Position numbers and translations under genes: made by a program. A DNA stretch of 64,000 bases, taken from contig CAYNHZ010000002.1 in the NCBI GenBank assembly GCA_964397445.1, positions 434,001 to 498,000 of the forward strand. Direction: 5' to 3'. The number at the start of each line of letters is the position of its first letter. Positions within the stretch are counted from its first letter, which is position 1. Source of the DNA: CAYNHZ01 sp964397445. GTDB lineage: Bacteria; Bacteroidota; Bacteroidia; Bacteroidales; UBA932. Below are positions 42,478 through 51,483 of this stretch, in pieces. Under the pieces are notes generated by a model. That model had not been told where the DNA came from. It ran no database searches and saw only the letters and a program-made list of their open reading frames with translations.

Positions 42478-44013
42478 CTATTTAGCAAAAGCTACAGAAC
42501 GGGTCTCCCTAATAACAGTTATTTTTACTTGACCGGGATAAACCATTTCATCCTGAATCTTCTTTGCTATCTCATTTGATAGTGTTTCAGCTTCAGAATC
42601 GGAAACTTGTTCTGCCCCAACTATTACACGTAATTCCCTTCCTGCTTGAATTGCATAGGTCTTCGTAACTCCTGGATGAGCAAGTGCTATACCCTCCATA
42701 TCTTTTAACCTCTTAATATAAGACTCAATAACCTCCCTACGTGCACCTGGTCTTGCTCCTGATATTGCGTCACTTACAAGGACTATCGGTGAAATAAGTG
42801 AGATCATTTCAACCTCCTCGTGGTGTGCACCTATAGCATTACATATCTCAGGTTTCTCTTTATATTTTTCAGCCAATTTCATACCAAGTATAGCGTGTGG
42901 CAATTCTGAGTCCTCTTCAGAAACCTTCCCTATATCGTGCAAAAGTCCTGCTCTCTTGGCAGTTTTTGGATTAAGACCCAATTCTGAAGCCATAGTAGCG
43001 CAAATATTTGCAACCTCCCTTGCGTGCTGAAGTAGATTTTGTCCATAAGATGATCTATATTTCATCCTTCCTATAAGCCTTATCAACTCAACGTGTAATC
43101 CGTGAACGCCCAAATCGATACAGGTCCTCTTTCCTATCTCCATTATTTCATCTTCAAGCTGCTTTTGAACCTTAGCAACAACCTCTTCTATACGTGCAGG
43201 GTGTATTCTACCATCTGTTACAAGCTGGTGAAGAGCAAGCCTTGCAACCTCCCTTCTAACAGGATCAAACGCTGAAAGCAATATCGCTTCCGGAGTGTCA
43301 TCTACCACGATCTCCACACCAGTTGCAGCCTCAAGTGCACGGATATTTCTCCCCTCTCTACCAATAATACGCCCTTTTATCTCATCACTCTCAATATTAA
43401 AGACCGTAACTGCATTCTCAATAGCAGTCTCAGGTGCAATTCTTTGTATTGTATTAATTACCACTCTTTTAGCCTCTTTACTTGCAGTCAGACGAGCCTC
43501 ATCCATAACATCATTGATATATGACATCGCTTGAGTTTTTGCCTCAGCCTTCATTGTCTCAACAAGTTGTTCTTTAGCCTCAGCTGCAGACATCCCTGCA
43601 ATATTTTCTATCTTTTCTACTGCCTCTTGGTGTAGTTTATTATATTCATCCGTTTTATGATTGAGAAGGTCTAATTGAGTTTTTAAATTCTCTCTAATAG
43701 TGTCACACTCTCTTTGTTTTTTCTGAACTTCTGAATTTTGTTGATTGATCTGTAACTCTCTCTGTTTAAGTTTGTTTTCAGTTTGTTGAATTTGTAAATT
43801 CTTCTCATTGATGTACTGTTCGTGTTCGCTTTTCAATTGGAGGAATTTTTCTTTTGCTTGGAAGATCTTGTCTTTTTTAATATTCTCTCCCTCAATCTCA
43901 GCATTTCTTATGATCTGAGAACTTTTCTTTTTCCTGATAGTATTCTGTATCAGCACATAAACTCCAACTGAGCATACTGCTGAAATAACTACTGTAATAA
44001 TAATACTCTCCAT
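42478..44013 (-). CDS. rny: Ribonuclease Y
   Basis: 511 residues. N-terminal membrane helix (about 3-22), a long coiled coil (about 30-180), a KH domain (IKGRIIGREGRNIRALEAATG) and an HD domain (LLHDIGK, with AHHEEVE downstream). It is a membrane-bound endoribonuclease that starts mRNA decay. It is transcribed in the same direction as zapA, with the 6S-like RNA between the two. Confidence 0.96.
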   Translation of the reverse strand: MESIIITVVISAVCSVGVYVLIQNTIRKKKSSQIIRNAEIEGENIKKDKIFQAKEKFLQLKSEHEQYINEKNLQIQQTENKLKQRELQINQQNSEVQKKQRECDTIRENLKTQLDLLNHKTDEYNKLHQEAVEKIENIAGMSAAEAKEQLVETMKAEAKTQAMSYINDVMDEARLTASKEAKRVVINTIQRIAPETAIENAVTVFNIESDEIKGRIIGREGRNIRALEAATGVEIVVDDTPEAILLSAFDPVRREVARLALHQLVTDGRIHPARIEEVVAKVQKQLEDEIMEIGKRTCIDLGVHGLHVELIRLIGRMKYRSSYGQNLLQHAREVANICATMASELGLNPKTAKRAGLLHDIGKVSEEDSELPHAILGMKLAEKYKEKPEICNAIGAHHEEVEMISLISPIVLVSDAISGARPGARREVIESYIKRLKDMEGIALAHPGVTKTYAIQAGRELRVIVGAEQVSDSEAETLSNEIAKKIQDEMVYPGQVKITVIRETRSVAFAK

Positions 44014-44075
44014 AATAATATATAATTAGATTAATGGCCTTATATATAGAACAAAAGGGGAAAATAACTAATTGA

Positions 44076-44273
44076 AAAAGCTGCCAGGTCACTGTTTATC
44101 AAAAAATCTTAATTGAATAAGATTTGAGCTCCGATTTTGAAATCAAACTTCCAACGTCCCGTAAACGGAATCCCAAATGGTTTCCCAAAAGGTCAAATAG
44201 GCCTGTCTTCATTCATCGAGTAGACTCGGTATTTAAATTCTGTTGATTTTCGCAAAGAACAACCTGACAGCTA
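44076..44273 (-). ncRNA. ssrS: 6S-like RNA (6S-Flavo type)
   Basis: About 200 nt on the minus strand starting at the end of zapA. The termini pair: GCTGTCAGGTTG at the 5' end with CAGTGACCTGGCAGC at the 3' end, followed by TTTTTC. The inner part can fold into an imperfect long hairpin, as expected for 6S RNA, which mimics an open promoter and binds the housekeeping RNA polymerase. The location between zapA and rny supports this, since 6S RNA genes are often near zapA. Exact ends are estimates. No covariance search was run. Confidence 0.75.
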
Positions 44274-44286
44274 AGTGTTACGCAAG

Positions 44287-44595
44287 TTACTTAATGTTAT
44301 TTTTTAAATATTCATCAAGCTGATTGTCAAGAAATTGAATTTCTTTTAAAACCGATCCGGAAACATCGTTTTTTTTCTCTCTGAGTAGTTGCACTACAAA
44401 CTGTAAGACCGTTATTGCCAACGCATCTTGATTGTCAGTGATAGAATACCTGCTTTTATAGTTATCCAGTCTTTCTGAAATCTTCTTTGCAGCAAGACGC
44501 ATTATCTCTTCATCCTTGAGATCAATTGAAAAAGGATAGCTTCTATCTGCGATGGTTATATGAATTTTTTGCAGTTCCCCTTCCATATCAATCAT
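44287..44595 (-). CDS. zapA: Cell division protein ZapA
   Basis: 102 residues. IHITIADRSYPFSIDLKDEEIMRLAAKKISERL is the ZapA head, followed by DALAITVLQFVVQLL and a coiled-coil tail. ZapA bundles FtsZ protofilaments at the Z ring. The gene overlaps the preceding coiled-coil gene by 8 bp, and the 6S-like RNA begins right after its stop. Confidence 0.92.
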   Translation of the reverse strand: MIDMEGELQKIHITIADRSYPFSIDLKDEEIMRLAAKKISERLDNYKSRYSITDNQDALAITVLQFVVQLLREKKNDVSGSVLKEIQFLDNQLDEYLKNNIK

Positions 44596-44881
44596 TTAAA
44601 AGTGCAATACATTTGTCAATTTCCTTAACCAACTTACCAATATTGTGTTTTGCCTCCTTAACATCACCTGTAGATGACTTGAATGCTTCAATCAATTGTA
44701 AGTTATCTATTTTTTGTTCTAATTCTTTTACCTTGTTATTACTAATATCTAAATTTTGCTTGCATTTATCCAAACGTTCTGAGAGAATCATATTTTCAGA
44801 TAGAATAATTTCATATTTTGAAATTATTACTTCTATCTTCTTTTTCAAGCTGTTAATAACTATTTGATAGCTCTCTTCCAT
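44588..44881 (-). CDS. Coiled-coil protein upstream of zapA
   Basis: 97 residues, nearly all predicted coiled coil (IEVIISKYEIILSENMILSERLDKCKQ... with leucine heptads). No signal peptide or membrane segment. It overlaps zapA by 8 bp, so translation may be coupled. By size and position it may be a ZapB-like partner in division, but the family cannot be named from sequence alone. Confidence 0.75.
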   Translation of the reverse strand: MEESYQIVINSLKKKIEVIISKYEIILSENMILSERLDKCKQNLDISNNKVKELEQKIDNLQLIEAFKSSTGDVKEAKHNIGKLVKEIDKCIALLND

Positions 44882-44916
44882 TCAATTTTATACAAACTCC
44901 ACAAAGATATAAATAA

Positions 44917-46551
44917 TTATTTTACAAAATTCCAATAACCTAATTTTTTATATTTTATAAATTTTTTCGGATCGATATCACCCTCCTTCAATATGTATTT
45001 ATAAATCAATTCTCTTATCTCTGGATATTCTGCAACTAACCTTTCACTGATCTTAGATGGGTCCATTCCGGCTGCCTCAATTAACCCCCCTGCACCACTG
45101 GTTCTATAAGAGGTAATGGCAACATTATATTTGGTGTTAATATCAAAAGGGGTACCGTCTCCCATCGATTTGATTTGCACCCTCTCCCCTTTACCCTTAG
45201 ATCTGTCGACAGTATAAATAATCCCCCCTGCTGAATCATAATTATAATAAAAACCCTCCCTTTTTATCCAATGATCATACGACTCTTCAAGATAATTGAT
45301 AATCTCCCTACCTGACATTTTTACAACATATAACATATTTTCAAATTTATAAAGGGAGAATAGATCATTATATGTTAAAGTCCCCTTCTTAACAACCTGT
45401 TTGAGTAGTAACGGGGCAGAAAAGGAGATATCAGCGTTTGTGGAATACAATTGAACTAAATGAATCAAAGAGAGATAATCAGACATTCCATCTAACGATT
45501 TTGAGAAATCAATATCCTCTATTAACCTTCCTATCTGCTTGTTACTAAATGACTTCACCAAATTGAAATCATCAGCAAATCTCTGTATATAAAGCGAATC
45601 CTCTCTAACGGAAGAGAGATCAATTATTTTGGGTTCAATAGTTTTTTCAACCATCTCCCCCCCCTTTTTAACTATCTTAATGGATAAATTTGATAAGTAT
45701 TTCGCACGATTTCCCCCCTCAATCACAACAACACTATCTTCACCATTAAAAACTTTCTCAATCATAGCTTTATGATCGTGAGCCGCCAAAACTCCATCAA
45801 TACCTTTTACCTTTGAGGCAAGAAATGAGGAGCAATTCTCGATATCGGGTTTGTCAGGGGTGCCAAATCCTGAGTGAATAGCAATAAAGATAAGATCGGG
45901 CGAAGCTCCCTTTTTGACAACACTTACAAGGGAGTCTACAAATGGATAATATTCGACAAAATCCATCCCTTCATATTTGTATTCAGATATCCACTTTTTA
46001 ATATTGGAGTTTGTCAAACCGATAATGGCTATTTTTATCTCCCCTTTTTTTAAAATTACATACTCATCAAAATATGGTTTATTTGTCTTGGTATCTATTG
46101 TATTTGCTGCAAGATATGGCATTTTAAGTTCTTTTTTCATTCGGTCATATATCTGATGACCTGCTTCAATATCGTGATTACCAACCACAACAGCATCATA
46201 TTCCATATAATTGAAGATATCACTAAGGAGATGGGTCTCTCTCAATGTATCTACAAAATTAAAATAGTATGTGGCATTATCCCCTTGAAGATTGTCTCCA
46301 AGGTCTATCAAAACAACACCCTCTTTTCCATTTTCCAATCGAGCATTATTGATATATTCCGAAACATTAGCAAGAGACGAGGAGGATGAATCAAGATCAG
46401 AATATGGGAGAGAAAAGATATTACCGTGAAGATCATTCGTGGTGTAAAGTTCTATTGAATAGACTTTTGTACTTGTATTACAAGAAGATAAAAGTGCAGC
46501 TATCGCAATAGTTAGTAAGGGTAGTGTTAATAAAATATCTCTTGATTTCAT
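44917..46551 (-). CDS. 5'-nucleotidase / metallophosphatase lipoprotein (UshA-like)
   Basis: 544 residues from MKSRDILL. The lipobox is ALLSSC. Metallophosphatase domain (about 30-290): TTNDLHGN, DLGDNLQGD, VVGNHDIE, AAHDHKA. The C-terminal 5'-nucleotidase domain (about 330-530) carries SAPLLL, NMLYVVKMSGREIINYLE and the ITSYRTSGAGG block. It hydrolyses nucleotides at the cell surface or in the periplasm. The frame extends upstream to 46680 but would overlap the nitrilase-like gene, and the signal peptide fixes the start at 46551. Confidence 0.9.
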   Translation of the reverse strand: MKSRDILLTLPLLTIAIAALLSSCNTSTKVYSIELYTTNDLHGNIFSLPYSDLDSSSSSLANVSEYINNARLENGKEGVVLIDLGDNLQGDNATYYFNFVDTLRETHLLSDIFNYMEYDAVVVGNHDIEAGHQIYDRMKKELKMPYLAANTIDTKTNKPYFDEYVILKKGEIKIAIIGLTNSNIKKWISEYKYEGMDFVEYYPFVDSLVSVVKKGASPDLIFIAIHSGFGTPDKPDIENCSSFLASKVKGIDGVLAAHDHKAMIEKVFNGEDSVVVIEGGNRAKYLSNLSIKIVKKGGEMVEKTIEPKIIDLSSVREDSLYIQRFADDFNLVKSFSNKQIGRLIEDIDFSKSLDGMSDYLSLIHLVQLYSTNADISFSAPLLLKQVVKKGTLTYNDLFSLYKFENMLYVVKMSGREIINYLEESYDHWIKREGFYYNYDSAGGIIYTVDRSKGKGERVQIKSMGDGTPFDINTKYNVAITSYRTSGAGGLIEAAGMDPSKISERLVAEYPEIRELIYKYILKEGDIDPKKFIKYKKLGYWNFVK

Positions 46552-46573
46552 ATATTTTTTTGTATTTATAGGT

Positions 46574-47374
46574 CTATATATCGAGTCTAAATGTGTCAGC
46601 ATCCTCAAATGCAGGAAAATTATGTTTAAAAGATTCTTTGAGTGATTTGGAAAGAGAGGCAGTAAAAATATCATAACCATCGATATTTATAATACTGTGA
46701 ATATCATTTCCTTTATAATCAACAATCCGTGATCCGCCACTATAACTCATATCTGGATTTTCACCAACTCTATTAGCAAATGCGAAATAAGATTGATTTT
46801 CAATGGCTCTCGCTTTTGTTAAAATCTCAGTAGCAGCAATCCTTGCAGAGGGCCAAGAGGCTACGTTTATCATTATATCATAATCATATTCCAAAGAGCA
46901 TCTTTGCCAAACAGGAAACCTGAGATCATAACAAATATTCAATGCAATATTCCATGATAAATAATTAACAATCAACTGTGAAGAACCATTTATAAAGGAA
47001 TTGTTCTCTCCACACATCCTAAAAAGATGACGCTTATCATAGTGATAAACAGCCCCTTCAGGAGTGACAAAAAAACACCTATTGTAAACATTATCTCCCT
47101 CCTCAATAGGTATTGACCCAACAATCGCAACCCCGTAGGTCTTACTTCTATTTATCATCCATTGTAATGTAGTCCCATTTCCCTTTTCTGACATAGCTCT
47201 GTTCATCGAAAACCCTGTAGTAAAAAATTCGGGAAAGATAACTATATCTGCTTTATTGTTCTTGGATGAGAAAAATTTGTCAAGAAGCTGTGATAAAATC
47301 GCAAGATTTTCCGATGGAGACTCCCATATAGGGGCAGTTTGGAAAAGGGCAATATTGAGAGTATCTATATCCAT
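46574..47374 (-). CDS. Nitrilase-superfamily hydrolase, omega-amidase-like (YafV/NIT2)
   Basis: 266 residues. The Glu-Lys-Cys triad is present: FPEFFTTGF (E49), YDKRHLF (K114) and NICYDLRFPVW (C148). FTTGFSMN and GSRIVDYKG are typical of YafV/omega-amidase, which hydrolyses 2-oxoglutaramate or 2-oxosuccinamate made from Gln or Asn. It lies 8 bp after the DAACS gene and 22 bp before the nucleotidase gene on the same strand, so one operon is likely. Confidence 0.88.
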   Translation of the reverse strand: MDIDTLNIALFQTAPIWESPSENLAILSQLLDKFFSSKNNKADIVIFPEFFTTGFSMNRAMSEKGNGTTLQWMINRSKTYGVAIVGSIPIEEGDNVYNRCFFVTPEGAVYHYDKRHLFRMCGENNSFINGSSQLIVNYLSWNIALNICYDLRFPVWQRCSLEYDYDIMINVASWPSARIAATEILTKARAIENQSYFAFANRVGENPDMSYSGGSRIVDYKGNDIHSIINIDGYDIFTASLSKSLKESFKHNFPAFEDADTFRLDI

Positions 47375-47382
47375 ATTCTTCC

Positions 47383-48549
47383 TTATCTTTTATGTATTTT
47401 ATTAATAATAAGGGCTATCGAACCATCTCCCGTAACATTACAAGCAGTACCGAAACTATCCATTGCTATATAGAGTGCTATCATCAATCCTTGAAGATTT
47501 GCATCAAAATGGAGAATTGAAGATAATAGTCCGAGAGAAGCCATAATAGCACCACCGGGCACACCAGGAGCAGCAATCATTGTGATACCGAGCATTAGGA
47601 TAAAATGGGTATAGATGGCTACATCGTATGGCATTCCACACATAAAAGAGATTGCAAAAGCACAAGCTACTATTTTCAGGGTGCTCCCTGAGAGATGAAT
47701 AGTTGCGCAAAGGGGGATCACAAAATCTGCTATATCATCATCTACACCATTCTTTTTTGCTTGAGCAAGAGTAACCGGGATAGTGGCAGCAGATGATTGA
47801 GTACCAAGAGCTGTCATATATGCCGGCAACATAGTTTTCAACGATTTAAGAGGATTTGTTTTAGAGATAATCCCTGCAATGGAAAATTGAATCAATAACA
47901 ATAGGATATGAAGGAGAAATATCACCAATATTACCTTAACAAAAAGGATTATTACACTTGCAACACTCCCCTCTACCCCCATTTTCAAGAAAATACCAAA
48001 TATGTATATAGGTAGCATAGGGATAATAATTCTCTTTATAGTCCATAAGATTATCTCTCTAAACTCTATTACACAATTTTTCAAAGTATCTCCTTTGATA
48101 TAAGTAAGAGACAATCCAACAATAAATGCAAATATCAATGACGAGGTAATATCCATCATCGGAGGGATATTGATAGTAAAGAAAGGATCTATTGTAGATG
48201 CAATTGAGACTTGACTTCCTATATCAAAGGTATCAGGGTTGAGAAATTTTGGATATACCCAACGACAAGATAAATAAGAAAAATAGCCGGACAGAACAGT
48301 AAATCCATATGCTATTAAAGTAGTGATTCCTAATAGTTTACCAGCGCCTTTGCCAAGTTCGGCTATACCTGGAGCTATCAAACCGAATATTAATAAAGGG
48401 ATGATAAAGCTTAGAAAATTACTAAAAAGGGAGTTTATCGTGACAAAAAAGCGGCTTAACCATATAGGGAAAAATAGTGAACAAACAATCCCCAGAATAA
48501 TGGAGATCACTATTTTTACAAGTAATGGAATTTTAATAGTCCTACTCAT
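47383..48549 (-). CDS. Dicarboxylate/amino acid:cation symporter (DAACS family), likely not for acidic amino acids
   Basis: 388 residues, eight membrane helices plus two re-entrant loops. HP1 serine-rich tip QSSAATIPVT (251-260), TM7 HLSGSTL (285-291), HP2 GVPGGAIMA and TM8 AMDSFGTACNVTGDG (362-376). Asp364 (amino-group binding) and Asn371 are kept, but the position of the arginine that binds the side-chain carboxylate in GltPh (R397) is Gly367. Neutral substrates such as Asn, Gln or Ser are therefore more likely than Asp/Glu. It overlaps the isoaspartyl peptidase gene by 8 bp. Confidence 0.9.
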   Translation of the reverse strand: MSRTIKIPLLVKIVISIILGIVCSLFFPIWLSRFFVTINSLFSNFLSFIIPLLIFGLIAPGIAELGKGAGKLLGITTLIAYGFTVLSGYFSYLSCRWVYPKFLNPDTFDIGSQVSIASTIDPFFTINIPPMMDITSSLIFAFIVGLSLTYIKGDTLKNCVIEFREIILWTIKRIIIPMLPIYIFGIFLKMGVEGSVASVIILFVKVILVIFLLHILLLLIQFSIAGIISKTNPLKSLKTMLPAYMTALGTQSSAATIPVTLAQAKKNGVDDDIADFVIPLCATIHLSGSTLKIVACAFAISFMCGMPYDVAIYTHFILMLGITMIAAPGVPGGAIMASLGLLSSILHFDANLQGLMIALYIAMDSFGTACNVTGDGSIALIINKIHKR

Positions 48550-49579
48550 ATATTGATGCCTTTTTTTCTCCGGTTGACTTAGAGTAGGCTCTAAACATCA
48601 TCGGAGTATTGAAATCAATCGCTATATTACCATCTTTATCAACACATATTACTCCGCCTCCTGATCCCTCCATCTTATCTATTTTATTCCAAATAACCTC
48701 TTTGGCTGCAGCATTTACAGTGAGCCCCTTATATTTCATAAGGGCTGAAATATCAAATCCAACCACCCTTCTGATCCAAAGTTCACCGTGACCTGTCCCC
48801 GAAACTGCAACAGATTCGTTATCGGCATAGGTGCCAGCTCCAATTACAGGCACATCCCCTACTCTTCCCCATTTTTTACCACTCATTCCCCCTGTTGAAG
48901 TGGCAGAGGCAAGATTTCCATCCTTATCAAGTGCCACACAACCAACTGTGCCCATTGGTTTACCTTGCTCTTTTTTCTTTATCCTTTCACACTCTTGAAT
49001 ACTCTCCTCTGTCGAGAAATAACTATTATCAACCATCTCCAACCCTATCTCCCTCGCAAATGCAGAGGCTCCGTCACCAATTAAAAAGACATGAGGAGAT
49101 TTATCTTTTACAGCTCGTGCAGCTTTAATTGGATTTTTAATATCTCTCACCGAGGCTACAGCCCCTGCTGAGAGATCCTTTCCATCCATTATGGCAGCAT
49201 CTAACTCGTGAACACATTTAGAATTCATTACTGCCCCTTTTCCTGCATTGAAAAGTGGGCAATTCTCCATATACTCAACGACTGCCTGTACAGCATCTAC
49301 TGCAGATGAACCATTTTCAAGCATCTTCTCTCCTATGCTCAACCCCTCTAATAGATGTTTTTTATAATTTTCCTGACTCTCTTCTGACATAATATTTGGG
49401 GTCTTATTGCCATTACTGTCATACTTCCAAGATCCCCCTGCCCCACCGTGAACAACTATTGACCAAGTGGATTTTTTACCCTCTTCACCCAATTGGGGTA
49501 TAATAGTAAACGAAGAGAAAATTAACGATAAAGTAATGATACTAAATACAAAAACTAAATAATTATTTATTCTTCCCAT
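48542..49579 (-). CDS. Isoaspartyl peptidase / L-asparaginase (Ntn hydrolase), exported
   Basis: 345 residues with an N-terminal hydrophobic signal (about 6-25). The catalytic Thr211 follows Gly in KPMGTVGCVALD, where autocleavage should occur; TSTGGMSGKKWGRVGD and GTGHGELWIR are conserved substrate-site blocks. It hydrolyses beta-aspartyl dipeptides and asparagine. Signal and position suggest periplasmic action. It overlaps the outer-membrane protein gene by 17 bp and the DAACS gene by 8 bp. Confidence 0.93.
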   Translation of the reverse strand: MGRINNYLVFVFSIITLSLIFSSFTIIPQLGEEGKKSTWSIVVHGGAGGSWKYDSNGNKTPNIMSEESQENYKKHLLEGLSIGEKMLENGSSAVDAVQAVVEYMENCPLFNAGKGAVMNSKCVHELDAAIMDGKDLSAGAVASVRDIKNPIKAARAVKDKSPHVFLIGDGASAFAREIGLEMVDNSYFSTEESIQECERIKKKEQGKPMGTVGCVALDKDGNLASATSTGGMSGKKWGRVGDVPVIGAGTYADNESVAVSGTGHGELWIRRVVGFDISALMKYKGLTVNAAAKEVIWNKIDKMEGSGGGVICVDKDGNIAIDFNTPMMFRAYSKSTGEKKASIYE

Positions 49580-50669
49580 TATTTTTATTCTTAAATTTAA
49601 AATTTTTAATAGACTTGGCAGTTAAATTATTAATATCAAAAGAGAGGGTCGCCATTTGTTGCCATGCAAACTTCCCCTTTCCATCAATATTGAATACACA
49701 CGAAATTTTAAGGTTGAGATAATCATTTGATACAGCCTTCCAATACACTTCAAGACGATCTAACAACCCTGTATCGGTCGAATAAAAAAGATCTCCGAAA
49801 TAGAGCAGACTACCATACATATTTCCTACCACATCTCTATTATAATAATAAGGCATCAGGTTATTACCAAGATATAATGAGTTATTAATCCCCACTCCCC
49901 ATTTTTCCAACTTCAAATCCAGATGTCCTCCATTAGGAAAAATAAAATTCATACTTTTTATCCTATCTCTCTGAAGAGTTTGAATCCAACCAAAATCCAA
50001 TCTAAATAGATCAAGAGGGAGCCATTGGGTGAAATTAATCCCAACGTAGGGATTAATGAAAATATTATCTACAACATTATTTGGCACTTGTTCACTAGTA
50101 GAAAAATGGTTCATATAGGCATTGTAACCCACTTGAAACCAATTAAATCTGTAATCAGAAGCAGAATAAAGGGCAAAAATCTCTCTCTCTTTATGTGAAA
50201 ACATACTTAGCCAATCGAAAATCAATTCAGAATACCCTTTTTTCGATTTGTATTGGAGAATAGCACCCTCAATAGTTGTATCGAAATAGTATATATCATC
50301 AGAAAACATTGCCCTTGAATATTGTCCGATCATCTTTTTTGAAGGGACAATCCCCGTATATGCCTTATAGTGTTCTGAATCATAATTGTAGTAAAAGATG
50401 AGATTGTAATTGTTTTTTTTCTCCACCTGTCCGAAGTTTCTTGATAGATCCACCCCAAAAACTATATTGTGATTATCGCCTAATTGAAGTCCAACTTTAG
50501 GCATAATGAAGGCTCCAAAAAGGGTTTTTGATGGTGAAATCGGATTACCTGAAAATTCTCTGTTGTCAAATTTTGTGGTGAAATCCACATCCCAGATAAA
50601 TTTCTGGGCAATCAAAATATTGGTTATCAATAATAAAGATAGGATTAATAAGAATCTTCTTAAATTCAT
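49563..50669 (-). CDS. Outer-membrane beta-barrel-like protein, function unknown
   Basis: 368 residues with a signal peptide (NLRRFLLILSLLLITNILIAQ). The mature part alternates polar and hydrophobic residues with many Tyr/Trp/Phe, consistent with an outer-membrane barrel. The last 25 residues are very basic (Lys/Asn-rich) and do not end in an aromatic residue, unusual for BamA clients. It is first in the run with isoaspartyl peptidase, DAACS and amidase, so a porin-like role for the substrate of these is possible. Confidence 0.7.
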   Translation of the reverse strand: MNLRRFLLILSLLLITNILIAQKFIWDVDFTTKFDNREFSGNPISPSKTLFGAFIMPKVGLQLGDNHNIVFGVDLSRNFGQVEKKNNYNLIFYYNYDSEHYKAYTGIVPSKKMIGQYSRAMFSDDIYYFDTTIEGAILQYKSKKGYSELIFDWLSMFSHKEREIFALYSASDYRFNWFQVGYNAYMNHFSTSEQVPNNVVDNIFINPYVGINFTQWLPLDLFRLDFGWIQTLQRDRIKSMNFIFPNGGHLDLKLEKWGVGINNSLYLGNNLMPYYYNRDVVGNMYGSLLYFGDLFYSTDTGLLDRLEVYWKAVSNDYLNLKISCVFNIDGKGKFAWQQMATLSFDINNLTAKSIKNFKFKNKNNGKNK

Positions 50670-50709
50670 AGGTAATGATTATTTTACCACTAAGATATAT
50701 ATTTTTTTT

Positions 50710-50717
50710 TACCTTTG
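50710..50717 (+). promoter_or_regulatory. -7 box for the glycosyltransferase gene
   Basis: TACCTTTG matches TAnnTTTG and is 32 bp before the ATG at 50749. Confidence 0.4.
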
Positions 50718-50748
50718 TCGGGTATATTGTATCATAATCAATTTAAAG

Positions 50749-51483
50749 ATGAATAATAGCAAAATTGTTATAATTCCGACATATAACGAAAAAGAGAATA
50801 TTGAGAAAATGATCCTAAAGGTTAGATCTCTTGAGGGTGATTTTCATATTCTTATAGTTGATGATGGCTCTCCAGACGGTACTGCTAATATAGTTAAGGG
50901 GCTTCAATCCAGATTTTCAGATTCTCTATTTATCATCGAACGCCCCGGAAAACTTGGGCTCGGAACAGCATACAAAGAGGGATTTAAATGGTCTTTGAAG
51001 AGTGGATATGATTATATTTTTGAGATGGATGCGGATTTTTCACACAATCCAGACGATCTCATCAGACTCTATTCTGCCTGCGCTGACGATGGAGCAGATA
51101 TGGCTATCGGTTCAAGATATTGCAACGGAATTGCAGTTATGGATTGGCCGCTAAAAAGGGTGATCCTCTCCTACGGAGCATCATTTTATGTTAGGAACAT
51201 ATTAAGAATGAGGATCTTCGACTCTACTGCAGGTTTTATTTGCTACTCAAATAAAGTTCTTAAAGCTATAAATCTCAATAAGATAGAGATGAAAGGATAT
51301 GGCTTTCAGATAGAGATGAAGTACAATGCCTACAGTTTGGGATACAAAATTAAAGAGGTTCCTATTGTTTTTACCGATAGGAAAGAGGGTAAATCTAAAA
51401 TGAGCAGTTCTATATTCGGAGAGGCTTTCTGGGGTGTTATTAAGCTTAAATTTAGGAAGATAAGCAATATTAAAACAGTATGA
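50749..51483 (+). CDS. Polyprenol-phosphate sugar transferase (GT2, dolichyl-phosphate mannose synthase type)
   Basis: 244 residues. VIIPTYNEKENIEKM, VDDGSPDGT (nucleotide-sugar Asp) and EMDADFSHNP (DxD-like) identify GT2; GSRYCNG and FKVLKAIN-like regions fit polyprenol monophosphomannose synthases. The open frame reaches 50506, but this would run through the divergent outer-membrane protein gene, so ATG 50749 is chosen. No C-terminal membrane helices are seen. The last four bases overlap the dihydroorotase start (ATGA). Confidence 0.9.
   Translation: MNNSKIVIIPTYNEKENIEKMILKVRSLEGDFHILIVDDGSPDGTANIVKGLQSRFSDSLFIIERPGKLGLGTAYKEGFKWSLKSGYDYIFEMDADFSHNPDDLIRLYSACADDGADMAIGSRYCNGIAVMDWPLKRVILSYGASFYVRNILRMRIFDSTAGFICYSNKVLKAINLNKIEMKGYGFQIEMKYNAYSLGYKIKEVPIVFTDRKEGKSKMSSSIFGEAFWGVIKLKFRKISNIKTV

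Noticed and set aside
46552..46680. N-terminal extension of the 5'-nucleotidase
   Set aside because: It overlaps the amidase-like gene and would bury the lipoprotein signal; ATG 46551 gives a proper lipobox.
50506..50748. N-terminal extension of the glycosyltransferase
   Set aside because: The extension runs antisense through the outer-membrane protein gene and has no GT2 similarity; a -7 box and ATG at 50749 fit better.
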